DNA of 64,000 nt from Russula earlei (lineage: Eukaryota; Basidiomycota; Agaricomycetes; Russulales; Russulaceae), in assembly GCA_025769875.1 (NCBI GenBank), contig JAGFNK010000161.1:1-64000 (forward strand). The letters run 5' to 3'. The position numbers and the translations under genes were made by a program. The notes beneath the pieces are model-generated. The model was given only the letters and a program-made list of their open reading frames with translations, did not search any database and was not told the DNA's origin. Below are positions 12,532 to 21,599 of the stretch, piece by piece. Every line of letters starts with the position of its first letter. The stretch's first letter is position 1.

Positions 12532-12976
12532 CATGAGAACTGGTACATTGGACCGAACCAGCAACCAGATAAGCCTACCTGGACAAGACTCATGTTCCTT
12601 GCATTTCTAATGACTCATTATGCCTCACATGTACCATCTGTTTCCAGTGTGTTCTAGTATGATCTCCTTGCCTCTACCTCAAGGATACTATTTGATATAG
12701 TATTCTACATGTATATAAACCTGTCTGTAACAGAGAACAAGCCCCAAGCTTGTTCTCCTGTGAAATCTCACTGGATTCTGTTTTGGAACTTGTAGGCTTG
12801 CAAGCAATCAAGCAATCATCTTGGAAACCCTCTCAATCCTCTAAGTCTTTGAATGTGAAGACTTATCATTTGTCTTTCCTCTCCATGGTACACAATTGCC
12901 TTGGCATTGTCGTCACTGAAATCCCTGAACCTTGTGGGAACTTCTTGTTCTTGCTCAACTCAGTGCACATGTCTCA
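12532..12976 (+). repeat. LTR-I, putative solo LTR in Copia-2 gag
   Basis: Insert of about 445 bp flanked by CATGT (12527-12531 and 12977-12981). Ends are TGAGAAC and GTCTCA with two extra bases on the left. TATATAAA near 12713 is followed by a perfect 10-bp-stem hairpin (12733-12757; arms GAGAACAAGC and GCTTGTTCTC). I see no second copy in the window, so family assignment is by architecture only. Confidence 0.7.
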
Positions 12977-13151
12977 CATGTAAACTGATTTGTCAGCAAC
13001 ACCACCCCCAGTTGGTGACAATACACCTGAGTGATTGATGTGGAAGAGAGGTGGTCTTGCATGCTGCAGGCACTCAATGCCCACATCATTCGGTCACAGT
13101 AGGTGACCCAGTTTGAACCATCTGCTGTCAGCTTTGTAATTGGAGTTCTAA

Positions 13152-13700
13152 GGCCCCTTTTACCAACCAAGAATTCTTGAATCTTGAACTTGAACTTGGA
13201 TTTCAGGATTTTCCAGGAGTGACAGGAGTGACAGGAGTGATGTAAGTGATATGATGTATATAATAAATTAATGTTTCTCTTGTTGTCATTTGTATATTCA
13301 CATATATGGGGTTACACATGATGTGTCAGCATCAAACTCAGGGTCAAGCAGTCCGACTCAAGCTCAACATCTGGGTGCTTTCAGCCCCATTTTCACCAGA
13401 GCTGCACATACAAAATTTGCACAAAGATGTGCACCCACACATTGGTGACACATATTCTGCCTTAATGACATGCTTGCAATACCCCACTTGGAAGGAGTGG
13501 AAGGAAGGGTTAGAAAAAATATTTTACATATCACATGTAAACCCAGCAAATCACACCAAAAAATAACTCATATTTGAAATAGACTCATATTAGTTTATTA
13601 TGTCACTTACATCACACCTGTCATTTCTGTCACTCCCAGAAAATCCTGAAATCCAAGTTCAAGTTCAAGATTCAAGAATTCTCAGTTGGTAAAAGGGGCC
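13152..13700 (+). mobile_element. PIF/Harbinger-like MITE in Copia-2 gag
   Basis: 549 bp with long terminal inverted repeats beginning GGCCCCTTTTACCAAC and extending at least 60 bp. The flanking 3-bp duplication is TAA (13149-13151 and 13701-13703). GG-starting TIRs plus a TWA duplication are typical of PIF/Harbinger. No transposase: the 86-codon frame inside matches nothing I recognise. Excision with one TAA restores the gag frame (MSEDF-R-TPITK). Strand is arbitrary. Confidence 0.85.
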
Positions 13701-13800
13701 TAAAGTCTTCACTCATGGTGCTCAGATAATACAAAGTAAGTGCTAAGTGTTTTGAATGGGGTGCATACTGATTTATTGGGCATCTTCAGGGCCTATAACC

Positions 13801-14365
13801 TAGTGAAGAAAGAGGGGAAAGGTCCAAGGGTGCAATGATCAGTGCACAAGAGCAGGAGCTGAGGGAAGCATGCAGAGGTGTTTTTCAAGAACAAGATGCA
13901 AGACTCTGTCTCTCTTCATTCTTTGTGGCTTGTTTTCCAAGCTTTTTTAAGTACATTTTGTGTGTACAATATTTGTAAATACTGATTGTAAGTTTTATGA
14001 GACAGTAAGGAAATTTTCAGGGGTTGAGTAAATAGTGTTGCCTTTGTGGCCTTTAGCCGCAGCATCAAGCTTGCATTAGGTGAGCTCTGTGGTGTCCTTT
14101 GAGAGTTAGGACTTTCTTGCTGCAATCCATATCTGAGACAGTAAATTAGTTTTTGACTTTTTGACTTTCAGTATGAGCAATCAGGGGCTGGTGGAGAAGA
14201 CATGGGATCAAGACTAAGATTTCTGAAACATGTTAGGCAAAGTCCCCCACAAAGGGGGGGGTCTCCAAAAATTTTGTCCCAGGTCCTTCCAAACCTGGAG
14301 GCGAAGCACATCACACCATGAAGGTGCTCCATGTGTTTTTGCCTTTGGTGGAGCAAAATCCACCA
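13801..14365 (-). repeat. Copia-2 5' LTR (family G)
   Basis: 565 bp, same length as the left LTR, with scattered transitions, many of them CpG-type. Just inside it on the minus strand is AGGTTATAGGCCCTG, a plausible but unproven primer-binding site. Confidence 0.95.
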
Positions 14366-14370
14366 ATGTG

Positions 14371-15148
14371 TTGCTTTGTGGAATGACAAACCCATGCTTT
14401 TAGGAACTATGGGTCAAGGAGAACCTGCTTATGGAGAAAAACCCATCACCCTACCTGTTGTCTCTAACCCTCATCCCTCTGTCACTGCCTCTGACCTCCA
14501 CCTCCTAGTTGAGGACTACCCCTTCCATTTTGACATTGCTCAGGCACTCAAAAATCTTCATGACCCTGGCGCTCTTGCTGATGTCTACTGACTTCATATT
14601 GGCTCACTACAATTGAAGGTCCTGGAAGCCAAGTGTACCACCATCCAAGGAGCTATGGACATACTCCAATGACAGCTTGCCAACCAGATCCATGAGATCC
14701 AGTCCTTTACCAAAGAATCTGCCACCATTTGCAGCCATCTCTACACTAACAACATGTCCATCCAAGTCTGTCACCAACTTGACACTATGGCAACCAATGG
14801 GGGCCTTACTCATAAAACAGGTCCCTATATTCATTGGTAGGAAGCTACAATAACATTGAGGTTCTGAAACAACCATCCACTCTCTCCTCCCCTACCTCAC
14901 CTGTCCATCCTCCTCTTTCCCTGACCCCCCCCACTCCAATACCTCCCCCAAGTCATCAACCAGTCTCAGAACAATGCCCCCATGGGGGCCCCTTTTCATT
15001 TTCCACAAATGTTCTCAGACAATGCTGGAACCCCCAATACCCCCCTTACCCCTGCATGTCTGACCAAGGCACAATGATTCCAACTTCAGAATCATCAGCA
15101 TATCTGTAAACATTGCAGTGTCAAGGGTCACTGAAACAAGGATTGCAT
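14371..15148 (+). pseudogene. CCHC gag-like gene, segment 2 of 3
   Basis: Continues segment 1 after Copia-2. Readable blocks: GTMGQGEPAYGEKPITLPV, VSNPHPSVTASDLHLLVEDY, HDPGALADVY, then IGSLQLKVLEAKCTTIQGAM and NQIHEIQSFTKESATICSHL (helical), a Pro-rich linker, and the zinc knuckle CKHCSVKGH followed by NKDC at 15102-15146 with one TGA inside. The foldback element cuts it right after the knuckle. I recognise the arrangement from basidiomycete repeat-encoded proteins, but not a named family. Confidence 0.65.
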
Positions 15149-15169
15149 TACTGTCATTTTCACGTGACC

Positions 15170-15790
15170 TTGCACTTGCCATTTTTGGATGTCATTTCGA
15201 GTGCGAAAATAAAACTGCTATATCTCAACAGTTTCTCAACAGATTGCCTTGAAACTTTGACAGTAGAACCTTATATGTTGTATCTAGGTGCAGCTAAAAT
15301 ATGGGAGCCTAATATCTAGTTCTTGAAATGTCGATTTTCAGGTGGTGACATGAGTGCAAAACTTTGAACTGCCATATCTCAACTGTTTCTGAACCGATTG
15401 ACTTGAAACTTCGACAGTGGGATCCCATGTACTGTATCTAGGTGCAGCCCAAGAGTTGGGGTCTGATTCTTAGTTTTTGAAGTTTCGGTTTTTGGGTGTG
15501 ATCTGAGTTTGAAATTTCGATCTGCCATATCTCAACCGTTTCTCAATAGATTGCCTTGAAATGTGGACAGTGGGACCTTATATACTGTATCTAGGTGCAG
15601 CAAAAATATGGGAGCCTGATATTCAGTTTTTGAAGTTTCGAGTTTTGGGTGCCGAGCTGCGTGCGAAATTTCATACTGCCATGTCTCAACCATTTCTCAA
15701 TGGATTGTCTTGAAACTTGGACAGTGGAACCTCATGCACTGTAGCTAGATGTTTCACTCGTTGGATGTTCACATTTTGGGGTGCCAACCC
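15170..15790 (+). repeat. Four ~154-bp tandem units in the outer left arm
   Basis: The motif TATCTCAAC-x-GTTTCT recurs at about 15221, 15375, 15528 and 15682. Shared words within the unit are CTTGAAACTT, GACAGTGG and ATCTAGGTGCAGC. The units differ by roughly 10-25 percent. The inverted set lies at about 19356-19976. Confidence 0.85.
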
Positions 15791-16319
15791 CAAGCATGAT
15801 AATATTACATTATCCCTACAGCTGAATCCATCCATCCATGATATGATATGACTATTACAACTGTACCGCGTGAGAAGGGCACACTTAAGTTCATGGGGCT
15901 GGACAAGGACTGAGGGAAGAGTGAAAGAGACAAAATTGAAATGATGATGCGAGGCGTGCGTCGAGGCAGCAATAGGCATCGGCACGGGTACATGTGCGTG
16001 TAGCTTCTTCAGTGAGTCTTCGGCCTCGTGCGTGTGTGGTCACATTGTCGCAAAGGGGGGTGTGCACGTTCTGAGGTGTTGCCATGCGTTGGAACGCAGG
16101 CACAGTGTGGGGAAGCAGGAGGGAGGAGTGTGCTTGCGTCGTGTGTCAAATGTGTCATCGCAATGTGGTGTTGCCAGGTGTCGGCCATGTTGCTGATATT
16201 GGTGCTGCTGCTGTTGTTGTTGTCGTTGATCCTGGTGCTGCTGTCATGGCAGAGGCTGAGGCGTGGTTGTTTGAGGCAATGGGGGTGGCGAGAGGCAAGG
16301 GCGTAGGCGATGGCGTTAT

Positions 16320-17280
16320 TGTCATGAACCATTCCCCGGGGAGGACCCTTGAAGGACCCTCCCTTATAGGAGGAAACCCAGCCTCTATGATGCCACCCTG
16401 TTCACACGAGCAAAAGGGGTGAGTAGAGGTGTCCACAATATCGCGCGCGCATTGTTGCGCGAGCGATTCTCGGCACAATCGACATACAGCAAGCCCCACT
16501 TAAAGGCAACCCTTCTAGCAACTAAGGACAGTATTAGAGCCTTCCTAAGGACCATTTGGAACGACCCTAGGAACTCTACAATAGGTACTAACCTAGTATC
16601 AAAAGCCCTACAACGCGTTATTAGACCAACTCTAATAACTATAGAACGAACTATAAGGCAACACTAAGGACCTTAATAGAAGTATTAGGGTCGACTCTAA
16701 GGACCCTAATAGAACTATATAAGGGCCTTATAAGATAACACTATTCCATAACCAAACTACAAGTCCTCAAATGACCGGCCCTAAACTTACTAACAGGAAA
16801 TGAATCAGGTGCTTGCACGTGTACTAAAGCAGTGAACACGTGGACAATGGAAGCTCTTACTCATCAAGAGAAGCTTCTTACTCAGCAGCTGACTGAGCAT
16901 GACTGAGCATGCTCAGTAAGCGTCCTCCGACTTCTTACTCATCACTCTATTGTGCTTGATAACAAGGTTATGACTTGTTCCCTATTTAGCAACTCTCTTG
17001 TAGTATATAAGCGCTCAATAAAGTAGCGGACAGTCCTCAGACTGTCCATTTGTTTACGGCACTCTCCATTCCTGGGATACTCCTTTAAGGACCATCCCCT
17101 TGTGACTATCCTGGCCTCTTCCCTGCGTGATTGTTCTACTCTCACAGTAACAATACCTCTCTGGTATTTGTTACTCCTCTGGGTTCTACTCCTTGCCCAC
17201 GCGGTCTTGGACGTCTATCGACTCGTCTTCGAGCTTATCCCTCGCTCTTGAACTGGATAGTTCAACAGTGAGTCTTGACA
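16320..17280 (+). repeat. Solo LTR C1 (full length, 961 bp)
   Basis: TGTCATGAACC to GAGTCTTGACA, flanked by the perfect 5-bp duplication GTTAT (16315-16319 and 17281-17285). TATATAAG at 17004, AATAAA at 17017, and the hairpin GGACAGTCCTCAGACTGTCC at 17028-17047. It keeps its CpGs (for example the CGCGCGC run near 16443) and is nearly identical to C4 at 53693-54653, so it is young. Confidence 0.96.
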
Positions 17281-17813
17281 GTTATGGAAAAGCGTGAGCG
17301 TCTGAGGGGGTGACTTGCGTGTTGCTCGTGCTGTCATCTTGTGGGCGCGGCGATGAGGTCTTCACCACTGCAGGTGATGGCAGCGCTCGTGGGTGAGGTT
17401 GTACGTATGGATGGGGATGCAGTGGAAGGGGAGGAGTGGTGCGGTGTGGTGCTTGCATTGGCGACTTCTCCTGTGGCGACATTGTGGTGGCGGCTGGTGA
17501 TCTTTCTGTGGGGCAGTGTCGAGGTAATGATGGGCAATGCTGGACGTGTGGGAACCGCAGGGAGGATGGGAGCAGGCGATGTGAAGGCGTGACATTTCGG
17601 CAACTGTACCCGCTGTTATGGGGCAGGGTGGGGAACGCAGCGGCGTGGGTTTTGCCTGGAGTCACGTAGAAGCGCGGCTGTGTGCACACATATGTTGGGC
17701 AGCAGAGAGGTGATGTCGTGCCAGGCGGGAGAGCGGGTAAACGCGTGCACACACCGAGGGGGTCCAGGGGGCCTGATCCATTCGTCGTGAAGGGAAGTAG
17801 GATGTTCACATCC

Positions 17814-18256
17814 TCAGAAAGCGCCGAAGAGTGTCCTGCCAGTGAGAAGGGACGAGCGCGACATGTCCACAGCGACGTCGCTCAGAGGTGCCTTGGACTC
17901 CAATGTTGAGGATGCAAGAAGTAGACCTGTCTCTTCAAAGGTCTCCCGGATTGCCGTCATTTGATACAAATCATCCTGCTTCCTGTTGCGGTTGCCTCCA
18001 GGAGAGACCTGGGTGATATGGACTGTGGGTGGGATCAGCCAAAGGTACGTGCACGATGTCACCACCACTTGGATAAGCAATACGTAGATTCAAATAGCGT
18101 GAGAATGTGCGAGTAAGCACTCCAAGTGCTAGCATGCACAAGCGAAAAGAAAATCCGGAACCGCGATTGCGAATACGAGACTACAGATAGGAAAACAAGA
18201 GAGAGACAAGCGATCCGACTTATTCCTACATAGGTCCCCTGGTGCTTTTCTTATAG
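17814..18256 (-). pseudogene. Captured Nudix hydrolase gene fragment (loop of the foldback element)
   Basis: On the minus strand, PGGNRNRKQDD then MTAIRETFEETGLLLASS (about 18005-17910) fits the fungal Nudix box, with the REx2EExG residues intact. Upstream is LNLRIAYPSGGDIVH. Between them is an intron-like 40-nt piece starting GTACCT and ending CACCCAG, so the capture was of DNA, not processed mRNA. The frame runs on into the arm and no longer makes sense there. The parent gene is not in the window. Nudix proteins cleave nucleoside-diphosphate-linked substrates; this fragment lacks most of the fold. Confidence 0.7.
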
Positions 18257-19995
18257 CTCGTCCCTTCTCACCGGCAGGACACTCTTCGGCGCTTTCTGAG
18301 GATGTGAACATCCTACTTCCCTTCACGACGAATGGATCATGCCCCCTGGACCCCCTCGGTGCATGCGCGCGTTTACCCACTCTCCCGCCCGGCATGACAT
18401 CACCTCTCTGCTGCCCAATGTATGCGCGCACACAGCTGCGCTTCTACGTGACTCCAGGCAAAACCCACGCTGCCGCGTTCCCCACCCTGCCCCATAACAG
18501 CGGGTACAGTTGCCGAAATGTCATGCCTTCACATCGCCCACTCCTGTTGTCCCTGCGGTTCCCGCACATCCAGCATCACCCATCATTACCTCAACGCTGC
18601 CCCACAGAAAGATCACCAGCCACCACCACGATGTCGCCACAGGAGAAGTCGCTGATGCAAGCACCACACTGCACCACTCCTCCCCTTCCACCGCATCCCC
18701 ATCCATACGTACAACCTCACCCACGAGCGCTGCCATCACCTGCAGTGGCGAAGACCTCGTCGCCGCACCCACAAGATGACAGCACGAGCAACACGCAAGT
18801 CACCCCCTCAGACGCTCACGCTTTTCCATAACGCCATCGCCTACGCCCTTGCCTCTCGCCACCCCATTGCCTCAAACGACCATGCCTCAGCCTCTGCCAT
18901 GACAGCAGCACCAGGATCAACAACAACAACAACAGCAGCAGCACCAATATCAGCAACATGGCCGACACCTGGCAACACCACGTCACGACGACACATTTGA
19001 CACACGACGCAAGCACACTCCTCCCTCCTGCTTCCCCACACTGTGCCCACGTTCCAACGCATGGCAACACCTCAGAACGTGCACACCCCCCTTTGCGACG
19101 ATGTGACCACGTGCACGCGAGGCCGAAGACTCACTGAAGAAGCTACACACACATGTACCCATGCCGATGCCTATTGCTGCCTCGACGCACGCCTCGTGTC
19201 ATCATTTCAATTTTGTCTCTTTCACTCTTCCCTCAGTCCTTGTCCAGCCCCATGAACTTAAGTGTGCCCTTCTCGTGCGGTACAGTTGTAATAGTCATAT
19301 CATATCATGGATGGATGGATTCAGCTGTAGGGATAATGTAATATTATCATGCTTGGGGTTGGCACCCCAAAATGTGAACATCCAACGAGTGAAACATCTA
19401 GCTACAGTGCATGAGGTTCCACTGTCCAAGTTTCAAGACAATCCATTGAGAAATGGTTGAGACATGGCAGTACGAAATTTCGCACGCAGCTCGGCACCCA
19501 AAACTCGAAACTTCAAAAACTGAATATTAGGCTCCCATATTTTTGCTGCACCTAGATACAGTATATAAGGTCCCACTGTCCACGTTTCAAGGCAATCTAT
19601 TGAGAAATGGTTGAGATATGGCAGATCGAAATTTCAAACTCAGATCACACCCAAAAACCGAAACTTCAAAAACTAAGAATCAGACCCCAACTCTTGGGCT
19701 GCACCTAGATACAGTACATGGGATCCCACTGTCGAAGTTTCAAGTCAATCGGTTCAGAAACAGTTGAGATATGGCAGTTCAAAGTTTTGCACTCATGTCA
19801 CCACCTGAAAATCGACATTTCAAGAACTAGATATTGGGCTCCCATATTTTAGCTGCACCTAGATACAACATATAAGGTTCTACTGTCAAAGTTTCAAGGC
19901 AATCTGTTGAGAAACTGTTGAGATATAGCAGTTTTATTTTCGCACTCGAAATGACATCCAAAAATGGCAAGTGCAAGGTCACATGAAAATGACAG
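18257..19995 (-). repeat. Foldback right arm
   Basis: 1739 bp, inverted copy of the left arm, uninterrupted. It begins with CTCGTCCCTTCTCACC at the loop border and ends GACAG next to TA. Small-scale differences from the left arm are visible (for example CACGTGACC versus CACATGAAA at the tips). Confidence 0.88.
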
Positions 19996-20178
19996 TAAAC
20001 CCCACACCTACTGTAATGGTCAGAGGGAATGCATTCTGAGGAAGACCCACAGGAATTACAGAGGGTATTGTCCCAAGACAGGGCCTTGAGACACTTGGCT
20101 AGAAGGCAAAGGAGACGATCTCCATAAGTCAGGACCTGACACTGATTAGTTTGAAGAACTAAGCATGAGGGGGCATGA
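19996..20178 (+). pseudogene. CCHC gag-like gene, segment 3 of 3
   Basis: After the foldback element the frame resumes as KPHTYCNGQRECILRKTH then YRGYCP, giving further Cys/His residues like a second knuckle. Stops follow. A purine-rich run (AAGCATGAGGGGGCATGA, 20161-20178) abuts LTR B2 and resembles a polypurine tract, which makes this the 3' end of a retroelement. Confidence 0.6.
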
Positions 20179-20630
20179 TGTTGTGATCTACCCCTCTTTT
20201 GGTCTATCACTAACCCTTGATTCTTTGTTATTGTTTCTACACTTCACCCTTGTCTCCTTGGTTACCATTTCATCCCTTGATTGTGATCATCCCTTATTGT
20301 TTCACCTTTTTGTGTTTCACCTATTGTTCAATCCCTTTTTGCTACTGGGTTAGTTTTATCTATTGTTCTGCATGTAGTACTGTACAGCCTCACTACATAT
20401 AGTATTTAAGCACCTGTAGAAGCTGGGGAATGCCCCAAGCTTAGCTTTGTCCTATTTTCTGTTGCATCCCTTGCTCTGTATCCTCTCTCAATCACAACTT
20501 GCTTGTGCTGGCTTACACTCTGCTTGACTTGAGCTCACCACAAGGGACCTTGGTGTTCCTCTTCCTTCTCTGCTTCTCTCTCATCATCCTCCTCTTCTGT
20601 GAAAACCAGGAGATTGACTCTGTCTGCAGA

Positions 20631-21320
20631 TGTTGAGATCTGCACTGCTCAGAGTCTCAGGTGCTTTGTGATGCAATCACAATGCTGATGCATTGATGCA
20701 TTGGCTAACCTGGACCAGGCATCACTGGCTCAGCTCATATGCTGCAGCATGCATTAGTTACACTGATGAGGTGATTTAGAACAATCAGTAGCTAGTTACC
20801 ACTGATCCTCAGACATACTTGGTGATCCATGATGGTAGTTAGCTGTACTGTAGTTGGTGGTGGTCTCAGGTACTTAAGAATGCCACAAAGTATGTAGATC
20901 ACTTCAGTTTTGTGTCAACCAAACTGAAGTGAGTATTTACTCTATGATATCTTATCTCACAGTACTGATAATGGGTTGTAGCTATTGTCTGATAGGTACA
21001 TTATTTATATCAGTTTTGTGTCAACCAAACTGAAGTGAGTATTTACTCTATGATATCTTATCTCACAGTACTGATAATGGGTTGTAGCTATTGTCTGATA
21101 GGTACATTATTTATATCAGTTTTGTGTCAACCAAACTGAAGTCAGTATTTACTCTATGATATCTTATCTCGCAGTACTGATAACACATTGTAGCTATTGT
21201 CTGATAAGTACACTATTTATATCAGTTTTGTGTCAACCAAACTGAACTATTGTCTGATAGATCTGCCTGTGATCTTATCATCTGCTGCTATCTAATCACA
21301 CACACTGTGCATTTTCAACA
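20631..21320 (+). repeat. Solo LTR F (family D/F) inside LTR B2
   Basis: 690 bp, TGTTGAGATC to TTTTCAACA. Flanks are GCAGA (20626-20630) and GCGGA (21321-21325); the one mismatch is a CpG-type change. The inverted copies D1 and D2 (56829, 61494) align over much of its length but lack the internal tandem array. Confidence 0.85.
20904..21245 (+). repeat. 106-bp tandem repeat, about 3.2 copies
   Basis: Units start at 20904, 21010, 21116 and 21222 (partial). Units 1 and 2 are practically identical and unit 3 differs at a few sites. Each unit carries the inverted motif CTTCAGTTT...AAACTGAAG. Confidence 0.95.
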
Positions 21321-21599
21321 GCGGATTAGTCATTATCTGACTTAATCTTGAGATGCTAAACCCTTGAACCAGTCTCTTTGAGCCAGTCCCCATTGAACCA
21401 TCAAACCAAGCCCAGGGACTTGGCCCCACTGAACTTTAAGCTAACACTCCAACGGCCATGACACCATAACACTCCCTTCCCCTACCCTACCCCTATCTAT
21501 AATAGATGTGGCAAGGATGCATTGTCAAACTGTTTCAATTGACTATGTGATCACATTGGAATGTAGTGTGCAATGGCAGAGAACAGTGCATTTTTCATT

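Larger units (their letters stand above)
10866..13716 (-). pseudogene. Copia-2 gag, split by three insertions
   Basis: Starts at the ATG 13716-13714 (MSEDF), continues after the Harbinger-like MITE as TPITKLTADGSNW and the DRMMWALSA block (about 13145-13060). It is then cut by LTR-I at 12976-12532, resumes as MHKDTRSIRGMAPKAHW, is cut by LTR A2 at 12401-11574, and resumes as STCAQDVWDKLKGIFEG to the CCHC knuckle CYNCHKKGHIKANC near 11155-11114. Each insert leaves a continuous or nearly continuous frame when taken out with one target duplication, apart from one shift near 13020. The fold resembles UBN2/retrotran_gag proteins. Confidence 0.85.
6255..14365 (-). mobile_element. Copia-2 LTR retrotransposon, complete ends, TSD ATGTG
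   Basis: An 8.1-kb element on the minus strand with two 565-bp LTRs and perfect 5-bp duplications (ATGTG at 6250-6254 and 14366-14370). Read on the minus strand: 5' LTR, possible primer-binding site next to 13800, gag ATG at 13716-13714, protease/integrase, RT/RNase H ending at 6828, polypurine run (6820-6833) and 3' LTR. Four later insertions sit inside it: LTR B1, LTR A2, LTR-I and a Harbinger-like MITE. Coding regions are heavily decayed. It lies inside an older CCHC gag-like gene. Confidence 0.95.
15151..17856 (+). repeat. Foldback left arm (interrupted by LTR C1)
   Basis: Net length about 1740 bp without LTR C1 and one GTTAT. Pairs with 18257-19995 in inverted orientation. An open frame of 175 codons at 17282-17809 has its twin at 18304-18831, simply because the arms are copies. 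Its Pro/Ser/Thr/His-rich content suggests no known protein. Confidence 0.85.
15151..19995. mobile_element. Foldback (long-TIR) element with captured Nudix fragment
   Basis: Two inverted arms of about 1.74 kb (15151-17856 minus the LTR C1 insert, and 18257-19995) flank a 400-bp loop. The termini read CTGTCATTTTCACGTGACC and its inverted copy with one change. They are flanked by TA (15149-15150 and 19996-19997), and removing the element with one TA joins the CCHC gag-like frame (DC-IKPHTYC). The outer part of each arm is four diverged ~154-bp tandem units; the inner part is GC-rich. No transposase is present. TA duplication suggests mobilisation in trans by a Tc1/mariner/IS630-type enzyme. The arms look nearly identical, which points to recent formation or gene conversion. 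Confidence 0.85.
20179..21471 (+). repeat. LTR B2, interrupted by LTR F
   Basis: TGTTGTGATC to CACCATAACA, homologous to B1 in the opposite orientation. TATTTAAG at about 20404 is followed by an imperfect hairpin (20420-20442). LTR F splits it at 20631-21320. Its two flanks do not match, consistent with a 3' LTR of the CCHC gag-like element rather than a solo insertion. Confidence 0.88.

Noticed and set aside
15170..15790. Regularly spaced repeats as a possible CRISPR array
   Set aside because: Unit ~154 bp, diverged throughout, no short direct repeat with unique spacers, no cas genes, eukaryotic context.
17282..17809. 175-codon frame found in both foldback arms
   Set aside because: Presence in both arms follows from the arms being copies, and composition is low-complexity Pro/Ser/Thr/His. 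Not evidence of a conserved protein.
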